In this document: positions 27,468 through 35,732 of the stretch, piece after piece
How positions within the stretch are numbered: position 1 is the stretch's first letter
Layout: each line of letters begins with the position of its first letter
Assembly: GCF_041538045.1 (NCBI RefSeq)
Contig: NZ_JBGOSE010000003.1
Coordinates: 248,001 to 312,000 of the forward strand
Length of the DNA: 64,000 nucleotides
From: Aliiglaciecola sp041538045
GTDB taxonomy: Bacteria; Pseudomonadota; Gammaproteobacteria; Enterobacterales; Alteromonadaceae
Reading direction: 5' to 3'
Program-made: the position numbers and the translations under genes
The notes under the pieces: model-generated
What the model was told of the DNA's origin: nothing
Databases searched by the model: none
What the model saw: the letters and a program-made list of their open reading frames with translations, nothing else

Positions 27468-27711
27468 TACAGACTCAAAAGTTTGATGCTTCTCAAGCGA
27501 TTGTAAAATTGTAAAAGAATGAGACTGATGGTTTGGTGACTTCAGAAACTTGCTCCAGCATTTCGATTTAAGTAGTTAGCGCCGCGAAGAGAGATAGGCG
27601 GCGAAGTATACCAGACTATTTGGTTAATTCACCGTTTAAACCATTGGAAATATTTCTACCATGGTTAAATTCAAATACTTCATGAAAATCCGATGACTAT
27701 TCACACAAAAA

Positions 27712-28404
27712 TTAAAGAAAGCCATCAACGATGTTGTATTCGTTTTCTAATAATTTTTGGTACTGCTCTCTATTTGCGGGCAATCCATGTCCTGACGCTC
27801 TAACATTTTTTTCAAGAAGTGGAATTTCAGTCCCCATGACTTGTGATAAGCGTTGTAAATCTTCAGCATAACAATGAGTCCGGCCAACAAAATGAAAATC
27901 GCTTATGGGTACTTTTGAAAAATGATTCTGATAGGGCCTATTTAATATTTGTAAACGGGGGTGCGTTAAAAAAAACTCAAAAACGTCTAATTTATTTTTT
28001 TCTATATTTTCACCAAATTCATTGTAAATGATTTGATATTCTTCTTTGTTTTTTTGCACTGCCAATAAATGCCCAAGAAGAGACCAAGCTCGCTCCACAG
28101 GATCCCTTACCCAAACAATTCGCTTCGCATTTGGGTATAGTTTAAGTTGCTCAGGGTGCGCATGAAAATGACCGTGTAAAATCTTAGTTCCGTAAGGTAA
28201 AAGTATTTTTCCACCATTGCCCACATGTTTTACTTCTTCTGGAGAATATAACTGTTTAATAGCACGGGTGCCGAAAGCTTCTGCATAACCTAGTTTTAAC
28301 GACGTACCTGCCGTTTTAGGGATATGATGAGACAACCATAAAACAGTATCACTACCATCTGATTGAACTCGTAACATATTCAAAATATTTGATAATAAAT
28401 TCAT
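27712..28404 (-). CDS. Sulfotransferase family protein (carbohydrate type)
   Basis: 230 residues. The PAPS-binding loop HIPKTAGTSLK (5'-phosphosulfate loop) is near residue 27 and the 3'-phosphate motif VRDPVERAWSLLGH near residue 101. This is the Sulfotransfer_2-type pattern of enzymes that sulfate sugars. Its place between glycosyltransferases suggests it sulfates the polysaccharide or an intermediate. A PAPS-making pathway is not in the window. Start ATG. Confidence 0.8.
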   Translation of the reverse strand: MNLLSNILNMLRVQSDGSDTVLWLSHHIPKTAGTSLKLGYAEAFGTRAIKQLYSPEEVKHVGNGGKILLPYGTKILHGHFHAHPEQLKLYPNAKRIVWVRDPVERAWSLLGHLLAVQKNKEEYQIIYNEFGENIEKNKLDVFEFFLTHPRLQILNRPYQNHFSKVPISDFHFVGRTHCYAEDLQRLSQVMGTEIPLLEKNVRASGHGLPANREQYQKLLENEYNIVDGFL

Positions 28405-28521
28405 TAATACATTTCAATTAGTTTCAAGGACTAGAAAAAATTGATTTATTCAATTTTCCATCCCGACATTACAGACAAAACGCCCGTAATTATTGTTTAT
28501 AAATAGTCTGAATGGTATTCG

Positions 28522-29655
28522 TTAATCATTAAGTTCACACTTAGATTTTTTCGTTTCCATTGCAGCAACAACATCAGGAAGCGTCACACGCGTAAAAATT
28601 TTCGATAGAATTGGAAAAACTTCAGGGGGGGAATCCAATATAACACGTGAAACCTGTTCCCTTTTTCCCATCACAAACTCCCTTCCTAACATAATCTCTT
28701 CATGTAACTTATAATTTGCAAAAAAGTTTTCTAAAAACCACTGATAATCAATCAATACTTCACTTTCAAAGGAAATAGACACTTTTGAAGTACGAGGTAT
28801 ATATCCACTTCTGTTCGTTTTGAATACATCGGCATAAGGTCTATTTTGGATCGGTCGACCTCTTAGTAACAATGCTACATATTCCTCTTGGCTTCTAAAC
28901 ATTCGATGTAAAATAAAAATCTCCTTTAAAGGAGACTTCACTTCTTCTCGGCTTATTTTTGCGAAATTATTTTTATCCACATGATATATGCTGCCATCCG
29001 CCAATTGGTGCTTAATTTTATAGCCTAAAATGCTATGGGGATTAACATCCTCAACTAAAACATTAGTGCTAACCAGTGATTTTACATGATTTCCTTTGAT
29101 ACCTACTATTTTCTTGTCTATTGATGGTAAAAAAGGGTGATTTTCATTGGTCCGATTGAGCCATTCAAAACAGACCACATCTGTAGTCTTTTGTTTCAAG
29201 AAGTCATGAATGGTGGTTTTGAGATCTTTGGGAGTCCAAAATTCATCAATATCTAAAAACATGACATGGGAGTACCCCTGCTTTTTACTGCGATTTAATT
29301 CATGCTTGTAAACCTGAGTCTGCGGTACATTTATATCCGGTTGAAAATACTCATCCCCATCACAAAACTCAATATGCTTTACTGAGCTTAATTTCCGAAC
29401 GATATTACTGGTATTGTCAGTGGTGTTATTTACATAAACTGAAATATGATCAAATCCGAAGTATTGATGATGAGCTAACCATTCAGGTAAATAGCAAGCT
29501 TCATTTTTTGCAATTGCAACTAGCTTTACACGATAAGGCTTTCTCTTCCTAATGGACTTGTTAATTAAAATCCATAACCAAAGTAAATATTTAGAGGCTT
29601 TGCGGTAAGAGAGATAAACACTGAACCTAAATCTGAATAATTTTTTTAAATTCAA
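28522..29655 (-). CDS. Glycosyltransferase, GT92/GT2-like (DUF23-related)
   Basis: 377 residues. A short hydrophobic/basic lead is followed by VAIAKNEACYLPEWLAHH, VYVNNTTDNT and MFLDIDEFW (DxD-type metal site), the order typical of GT92-like transferases. A C-terminal part with KSPLKEIFILHRMFRSQEEY follows. The drawn start is a TTG without a convincing ribosome binding site. Donor and acceptor unknown. It lies four bases after the preceding glycosyltransferase stop. Confidence 0.75.
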   Translation of the reverse strand: MNLKKLFRFRFSVYLSYRKASKYLLWLWILINKSIRKRKPYRVKLVAIAKNEACYLPEWLAHHQYFGFDHISVYVNNTTDNTSNIVRKLSSVKHIEFCDGDEYFQPDINVPQTQVYKHELNRSKKQGYSHVMFLDIDEFWTPKDLKTTIHDFLKQKTTDVVCFEWLNRTNENHPFLPSIDKKIVGIKGNHVKSLVSTNVLVEDVNPHSILGYKIKHQLADGSIYHVDKNNFAKISREEVKSPLKEIFILHRMFRSQEEYVALLLRGRPIQNRPYADVFKTNRSGYIPRTSKVSISFESEVLIDYQWFLENFFANYKLHEEIMLGREFVMGKREQVSRVILDSPPEVFPILSKIFTRVTLPDVVAAMETKKSKCELND

Positions 29656-29659
29656 TTTA

Positions 29660-31363
29660 TCAACACTCTTTTATCGAGAAGTTTTCTCTTCTCAATGTTA
29701 AATTGGGGCTGTAGGCGGGATCATGTTCAATGATGCTTGCCCAGCTTTTTTGTAAATAATTTAGTTCTTTTTCAAATCTATCACGTTTTTCAACCGTGTC
29801 GTCGAAACCTCTGGATACTGACTCATAATGAAATAAAACAGCTTCTGCACAATAGAGATTTCGCCTTCCTAAACTCAATACTTTAAGACAAAAATCAACG
29901 TCATTAAAAGCCACTTCCAAATTAATTTCATCCAAACCATTTACAGCTAAATAATCACTCTTTTTAACCAACAGGCACGCTGCAGTCACAGCACTAAAAC
30001 AATTTGTAGCGGCTAGTCGATTTAAATACCCACTATGCTCTCGGGGAAAATACTTGTGAGCATGCCCTGCACCTCCGCCGTAGCCCATAACGACACCTGC
30101 ATGTTGAATTCTGCCATCTGGATAAAGTAGTTTAGCGCCCACACAGCCGATTTCTTTTCGATTGACTTGATTTACCATATAGGACAGCCACTCAGGCTCT
30201 ATCACTTCTATATCATTGTTAATTAACCCTATAATTTCCCCCGAAGCATGAGTGACCGCGAAATTATTTATTGCAGAGTAATTAAACTTTTGATCATATT
30301 TAAGCACTTTTATTTGTGGATGTTTATTTAACTCATTGAAGTAATCAAGACTTTCTTGTTCGTCTGATTGATTATCAACCAATAATATTTCAAAGTTTCG
30401 ATAAGTGGTCTTCGTCAATATAGACTCAACACATACTTTAACAAGTTGACGTGAATTTCTAGTCGGAATAATTAAACTCACTAAGGGGCTTGTTTCTGTA
30501 TGCCAAAGCAATTTTAAAATAGGGTATTGAGCATGCTTAGTGACCTTTGCATATTTAGCGACTTTATTAATGGTTGTTGACCCCAGAGGGAAGCTATTTT
30601 TATCAGCGGCAGCTTGTGAATGAACGACTACGTAAGGTAGGTGCCCTACTATCATATCTAACTCATCTAGATAAATACTAGCTAGGAAGTCAGCAATACT
30701 AGTCTGACTAACCTCTAAACGCGCTTGTTTAGCAAATACTCTGTTCGAGCGGAACCAAAGCCCAGTATTGATATAGCCCGTACTTAACAATAAATCGGGA
30801 TTCCAGTCGCTATGTAGTTTGGGTGAGTGCCTTTTTCCTGAAGAAGTGATGCTGTCACTGTCAAAATAGCCAATTGAAGAGCTAGAATTTAAAAACGCTG
30901 AAACTGCTCCTTCAATTAAAGGGTGCAAAGCGTCACCGGCGTTTATTGCTAAGAAGTTATTAATTTCTCTTTCGGCATCACAAGAAAAATCAAGTGAACT
31001 TTCCGACACAACTTCAAGATTAGCAGTCAAGTTATTAAGGTTATAATTGACGTTTTCTTCATCTTTTACCAAAAGAAAAACAGTTTCTATTGTGTTTATA
31101 TCCGCCAAGTATTCCAAGGTAAAATTAAGTAAACTTGAATTTCCGTTAACTACCACTACAACATTAAAAGGAGTACCTAATGTCATATCTTTCAATGAAA
31201 TATTTTGCTTAGATATAAGCCCTTCATATAGCTTAGCGGTCTTTTTCTTTGATGGAATACCGTATGATAAGCCGCTTTTTTGGAGGTTGCGACTATACAA
31301 AGAAGTTAACCATGGCCAGCGCTTAACCTTATTTCGAATTGATTCAGGAATGCATCCAACCAT
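29660..31363 (-). CDS. Large family 2 glycosyltransferase
   Basis: About 567 residues from the ATG at 31363, which has AGGAG eight bases upstream; an in-frame TTG at 31450 lacks one. The N-terminal 280 residues form a poorly conserved domain seen before the catalytic domain in long GT2 proteins (GYFDSDSITSSGKRHSPKLH, WNPDLLLSTGYINTG). The C-terminal half is a standard GT2: VSLIIPTRNS, LLVDNQSD, NNDIEVIEPEWL and GLDEINLEVAFNDVDFCLK. This layout is common in O-antigen and capsule rhamnosyltransferases. Confidence 0.85.
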   Translation of the reverse strand: MVGCIPESIRNKVKRWPWLTSLYSRNLQKSGLSYGIPSKKKTAKLYEGLISKQNISLKDMTLGTPFNVVVVVNGNSSLLNFTLEYLADINTIETVFLLVKDEENVNYNLNNLTANLEVVSESSLDFSCDAEREINNFLAINAGDALHPLIEGAVSAFLNSSSSIGYFDSDSITSSGKRHSPKLHSDWNPDLLLSTGYINTGLWFRSNRVFAKQARLEVSQTSIADFLASIYLDELDMIVGHLPYVVVHSQAAADKNSFPLGSTTINKVAKYAKVTKHAQYPILKLLWHTETSPLVSLIIPTRNSRQLVKVCVESILTKTTYRNFEILLVDNQSDEQESLDYFNELNKHPQIKVLKYDQKFNYSAINNFAVTHASGEIIGLINNDIEVIEPEWLSYMVNQVNRKEIGCVGAKLLYPDGRIQHAGVVMGYGGGAGHAHKYFPREHSGYLNRLAATNCFSAVTAACLLVKKSDYLAVNGLDEINLEVAFNDVDFCLKVLSLGRRNLYCAEAVLFHYESVSRGFDDTVEKRDRFEKELNYLQKSWASIIEHDPAYSPNLTLRRENFSIKEC

Positions 31364-31479
31364 GGACTTCACTCCTATCATTATATATTTTTTAACCACA
31401 CAACCTCTTAACTGAATACGATTACAAACATCTAACTGATATATTTTCAATTATGGAAATATAAATTGATGTTTTGATA

Positions 31480-34278
31480 CTATTTTAAAATTTGCTGAAT
31501 AGCACTTAACATGCTTGGTTTAACTTTTTGATAACTATAGCCTTCTACTGCTTTACTTCTGCCATTCACACCAAGTTTTACAATCAGGCTTGGCTCTTTT
31601 ATCAGCAAGCCCAGAGCGTTGACGACACCTTCAATATCTTTAAAGGGAACTAAAATACCATTTTTTTCATCAACTAGTTCAGGAATAGCCCCCCATTCAT
31701 ATGCAACAACGGCACAACCGCTCGCCATACCTTCTATCACCGTGCGACCAAAAGACTCCTGGAAGTGGGACAAATTTAGTAAGATATCGGTATCTTTAAG
31801 TGCTTCAAAGGAGCTCTGGCAATAACCTTTCCATTTTAAATTTTGTAAGCTCGTCTGTTTTTTCCAATTCGCTGTATGTTCATTTTCAGGCCCATAAATA
31901 TGAAACTCAATAGGAAACTGTTTAGCCTCACACAACTCCGCAACTTTAAGTAGATCTTCAATACCTTTTTTAGGCAGATTACTGCTGAGTAAAGAAGCAA
32001 TAACAGGAAGTTTAACGCTAGGTAGTTTTGACGTAGTAACATCAATGTCAATAACATTTGGAATTAGAAAAGCTCGACTTTTGAAATCAATGAAATTCAA
32101 TACTGCCAAAGAGTTAGCAATAAAATAGTCACTACTTTTTAAACAATGATTCCTAACAGTTTCAGCATCTGCCCCCAATGCTTCACACAAATCCGGATCA
32201 TTGAGGGGTAACTCACGAATATGCATAACCGTCTTTCGGTTGTTTCTAGTCGCTGCGTTCAATGGCTCTGACAAAACAAGGGTATTTGCATAAACAAGTG
32301 CAATATTCAGCTGTTCAATAATTTGACTGAAAGCATCAACTACCTTTTCATCTGTGTCTCTATTTGCGTTCCACCACTGCATGGGTTGAAAAATAACTTT
32401 GCTACATAATGCAGAGACTTTTTCTACATAATCGAGGTTTTCGGCATTAGGCAAAACAACAACAATATTAAAATCACTTTGCGAAAACATCTTAAGTGTG
32501 TCCAAAAAACTCCTCTCAGCACCAAAAGTATGTTCTGACACCATATGGCCGACACATAAAATTGTGGGCTTATCGTCATGGAAAAGGATTTCGCCGTCAA
32601 GTTCAGTGCACTCTGGCAGATGACTTTCGTTCAGCAGATGTTCAATAACCGCTAATTTATTAGTTTTATGGAGGTAGGCCTGCCCACTAATACTTATCAC
32701 AGGGTTGCAGTCTCTGGCCTCGTGAATACCATTATTAATAAAATGTGCAACGGGCTCGACTCCCGCCTTGGCAATATCTGGATATCGCGTCAAATACCAT
32801 GTTCGGTCAAACAGTTCGCTGCTTTGCAAAAGTAGCGTTAAGTTATGCTTTCTTTGGGCATCATTACCTCTCAGCATTGTCGGAGGAACAGCGAAAGGTC
32901 GCTGATTAGGTAAGCGAGTAAGATACAGCTTTTTATGAGTCTTATGCCAAGTAATGGCTGCGTCATGATAGTCCTTTCGCAACCCTTTAAATTGAGTTCT
33001 TAAATGACTCGCTTTGCTTTGAGATAAGGATTCATTTGTTGCCCGCCCGAAAGAAAGCGGTATACCAGGGAAAACCTCGACAATGGAATTAACACCATAA
33101 GATGCCAAAATACGATGATAATATTCAGTATCAGCGTTCACCGAAACGTTGTCCCAATATCCCAAACGGCGAAATACCGAACGCTTCAACATTAGTGAAG
33201 ATACATTGCGATAAATCCAGCCATCTTCCATCCGCCAACGTTGAAAACGCAATTCCTCATCGGCTCTAACCCAATGTGAAACGGATGCGATAGCATTGCG
33301 CTTTTGTCGTAGCCCATTAACTTGGCATTCAACTTTTTGCGGATGTGACCAATCATCAATATCGTGTACAGTAATATACTTACCTCTGGCCATACTAAGT
33401 CCATAATTTCGCGCTCGGTATGCACCTAAATTGACGTCGTGACGCAATAACTTAATTCTTTGGTCTTGCGTCGATAGAGATTGCAAAACTTGCCATGAGT
33501 CATCACAGGAAGCATCATCAATTATGATGATTTCGAGGTTTTTCCAAGTCTGATTTAGCAAACTCGTTACTGCTGTTTTTATAGTATCTTGCGCATTAAA
33601 GCATGGAATGATAATGCTAACTAATGGCTGCAAAATATCTTTTAACGTTTTGTTGCGAGGTACATTCAGCCCAATTAAATTATCTAATCCTAGTGGCTTT
33701 TCTGGGTGTTTAACACTAACACCCAAAAGTTGGTTATTTGCAAATAGTTCAGTTAAATCATCAGCTCTACTCTCATTATCAAGCAGCATATTTTGAGCTA
33801 GTAACTTATTGTTAGATGTTGGCCAGGTATTATTGTTAAGTAACGCTTGCGCCGCGCTCAATTTGCCCTGCCAATAATATGCATCAAACAACAACAGATA
33901 TGGACCTTGATGTGCGATTAAATATAACGCCATTGGATCTTTCAAGGCTTCGGGTAAATATTGTTCTACTAGATCCCATTTTCCATAACTGCCATACCAG
34001 CGACCAAGCACCCACCCAGCTAAACACCGACTAAAGTCACTAGAGTTACTGAACAATGTGATTAGTTTTTTCTCAATTTCGTCAGTGTTATCGGTCGTCC
34101 ATAACTCTTTTTCTAATTCAAATGCTTCAATTTTGCAGGGGAACCGCCCCTCGCCACGACCACAATTGATATAGTGCTCTAATGGTTCGACTCCTGCCTC
34201 TGCCACGTCAGGGTAAGTATCTAAATACCAATTGGCATCAAAATATTTTCCAAGCTTTATGTTTTGTTCAATAACCAT
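31480..34278 (-). CDS. Two-domain glycosyltransferase (GT2 + GT4) with WYL..YPDVA modules
   Basis: 932 residues. Residues about 9-48 carry the module FDANWYLDTYPDVAEAGVEP ending in HYINCGRGEGR; a second copy lies near 486-526 (FDRTWYLTRYPDIAKAGVEP). Between them is a GT2 domain (VSIIIPCFNAQDT near 223, IIDDASCDDSW, VHDIDDWSHP). The C-terminus (about 566-932) is GT4-like with NLSHFQESFGRTVIEGMASG containing the E-x7-E motif. One polypeptide may therefore add two sugars. The same module occurs in two more proteins of the locus (35733 and 56130). Confidence 0.85.
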   Translation of the reverse strand: MVIEQNIKLGKYFDANWYLDTYPDVAEAGVEPLEHYINCGRGEGRFPCKIEAFELEKELWTTDNTDEIEKKLITLFSNSSDFSRCLAGWVLGRWYGSYGKWDLVEQYLPEALKDPMALYLIAHQGPYLLLFDAYYWQGKLSAAQALLNNNTWPTSNNKLLAQNMLLDNESRADDLTELFANNQLLGVSVKHPEKPLGLDNLIGLNVPRNKTLKDILQPLVSIIIPCFNAQDTIKTAVTSLLNQTWKNLEIIIIDDASCDDSWQVLQSLSTQDQRIKLLRHDVNLGAYRARNYGLSMARGKYITVHDIDDWSHPQKVECQVNGLRQKRNAIASVSHWVRADEELRFQRWRMEDGWIYRNVSSLMLKRSVFRRLGYWDNVSVNADTEYYHRILASYGVNSIVEVFPGIPLSFGRATNESLSQSKASHLRTQFKGLRKDYHDAAITWHKTHKKLYLTRLPNQRPFAVPPTMLRGNDAQRKHNLTLLLQSSELFDRTWYLTRYPDIAKAGVEPVAHFINNGIHEARDCNPVISISGQAYLHKTNKLAVIEHLLNESHLPECTELDGEILFHDDKPTILCVGHMVSEHTFGAERSFLDTLKMFSQSDFNIVVVLPNAENLDYVEKVSALCSKVIFQPMQWWNANRDTDEKVVDAFSQIIEQLNIALVYANTLVLSEPLNAATRNNRKTVMHIRELPLNDPDLCEALGADAETVRNHCLKSSDYFIANSLAVLNFIDFKSRAFLIPNVIDIDVTTSKLPSVKLPVIASLLSSNLPKKGIEDLLKVAELCEAKQFPIEFHIYGPENEHTANWKKQTSLQNLKWKGYCQSSFEALKDTDILLNLSHFQESFGRTVIEGMASGCAVVAYEWGAIPELVDEKNGILVPFKDIEGVVNALGLLIKEPSLIVKLGVNGRSKAVEGYSYQKVKPSMLSAIQQILK

Positions 34279-34486
34279 TTTTAATTACAATTTCTTTCAA
34301 TAATAAAAATACACTAGCACTTAATAAAACATTCGTTTTATTTTAAATTAAGTCGCGTCTTTGATTCCAATTAGCTCTGAGTAAATTTCTACAACCACCT
34401 TTTGGGGATAGAGTAAGCATTTGCTATTTTAAATAGACCCCTTTCTAAAATTATGAAGTAAAGGAAACTTATTGGCAGCTGCTAAA

Positions 34487-35266
34487 CTATTCTGACAATA
34501 GCAATCCTCGAGTTACTTTAAAATTATCATAATAAACGAAAGTATCAGTAGAAGGGCTCCAACTCGGATCGTTTCCACCATAAAATGAGTTATACAAAAA
34601 ATAATCAATCTTATTTTCCATATTTCCAGTAAAATTTAAATTGTTACGCTCTATCAGTTTTTTTCCATTAATGAAAAGTGCAGCTATGCCATCACTGCTG
34701 CCGACTTCGCTGTTTAACTTTACATATAGTGCAATTTTGTACCAGGTATCTTTAACAAACGTAAACCCTAGAGGGTCTGCTACATCATCCCCACAACGTT
34801 TTTTACGATCTTGATGGTATAAATATAAAACGGGTTGTCCGTTTTGCCTCCACATCATTCGGACAGACCAACCATTCGGATCGATAGTTTTACAGCCAGT
34901 GGTAGCCGTACCGCCTCCCAAGCCGTGCATTTTACCGCCTCTTACAAATTCAAATTGACTATCTAATTTCATATCAAAACTGAGAGTGGCTTCAGAAACA
35001 CTCTCTACTAATTGAAAACGTTTACCAATATAGGGTGTTCCTGTTTTGCTAGGGGTGTAAGTTTGTCGAATAATCTGTCCGTATTCTAGCTCTTCACTGC
35101 TCCCCTTTACCGATAACTCAGGTTTAAACCAATTTTGGTTTAAAGCCATGCCTTCAAAGTCTTGATAATACAAGTAATCAGTTGATTGCTGCGCTGAAGA
35201 CATATGCCCTCTTAGCGCAAACAACGATAATAACGATAATAACAGCAGTAATATGAGTCTTAGCAA
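34487..35266 (-). CDS. Secreted polysaccharide lyase-like protein (PL14-type fold)
   Basis: 259 residues. A hydrophobic signal peptide ends near residue 26 (SSAQQ). The mature part has RGGKMHGLGGG, NGWSVRMMWR, YLYHQDRKK with CGDD, and W-x-K-I-A-L-Y-V-K-L-N, the strand order of PL14-like (alginate or glucuronan lyase-related) jelly rolls. A lyase next to capsule genes could trim or release a uronate-containing polymer in the periplasm. The drawn start is a TTG with AAGGAG 12 bases upstream, a long spacing, so the start is uncertain. Confidence 0.7.
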   Translation of the reverse strand: MLRLILLLLLSLLSLFALRGHMSSAQQSTDYLYYQDFEGMALNQNWFKPELSVKGSSEELEYGQIIRQTYTPSKTGTPYIGKRFQLVESVSEATLSFDMKLDSQFEFVRGGKMHGLGGGTATTGCKTIDPNGWSVRMMWRQNGQPVLYLYHQDRKKRCGDDVADPLGFTFVKDTWYKIALYVKLNSEVGSSDGIAALFINGKKLIERNNLNFTGNMENKIDYFLYNSFYGGNDPSWSPSTDTFVYYDNFKVTRGLLLSE

Positions 35267-35269
35267 TTT

Positions 35270-35500
35270 ACTCTTATGCTCCTTTTTAAGTTATTGGTAT
35301 ATAGTCTTAAACTCACTACTCAAATTGTTACAGCAATCGGCCTTCAAAACGTCCATTTTAAAATCCTGTACAAAAGCACCAACTCCAGAGGCTACAACAC
35401 TTTGGTTGGTGCCTAGAGCCCACTACTCATCAACTAAACTTTCTATAGCTCTTTGTCTAAAACAAGTCTCAAATTTAACCTAGCTCAAACGTTTTTCAAC
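35270..35500 (-). other. Possible gene remnant upstream of the PL14-like gene (stretch 35267-35732)
   Basis: Between the divergent PL14-like gene and the glycosyltransferase at 35733 there is no intact gene. The minus strand translates for about 65 codons with coding-like composition (KFETCFRQRAIESLVDE, one TAG, then WALGTNQSVVASGVGAFVQD and KADCCNN) and stops just before the ribosome binding site of the PL14-like gene. I do not recognise the family. The rest of the stretch is AT-rich and presumably holds both promoters. Confidence 0.3.
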
Positions 35501-35732
35501 AAGCTAGAAAGCAAGAGTAAAACTGAAAACAATGACAATACCAGATTCTATCAATTAAAGGTCATTTGGTTTAATACAACTTAACTGACTGCATAAGAAT
35601 CCAACAACCATGTTAATAGTTGCCGCTAGTCTATTGCATAGATCAACCACGACGTTTATCCTTTCCGATTGGTTTATTATTGTCACAAGAATCTCTTTTG
35701 ACCGACTACTCAGTTACAATTGGAAGCTATAC

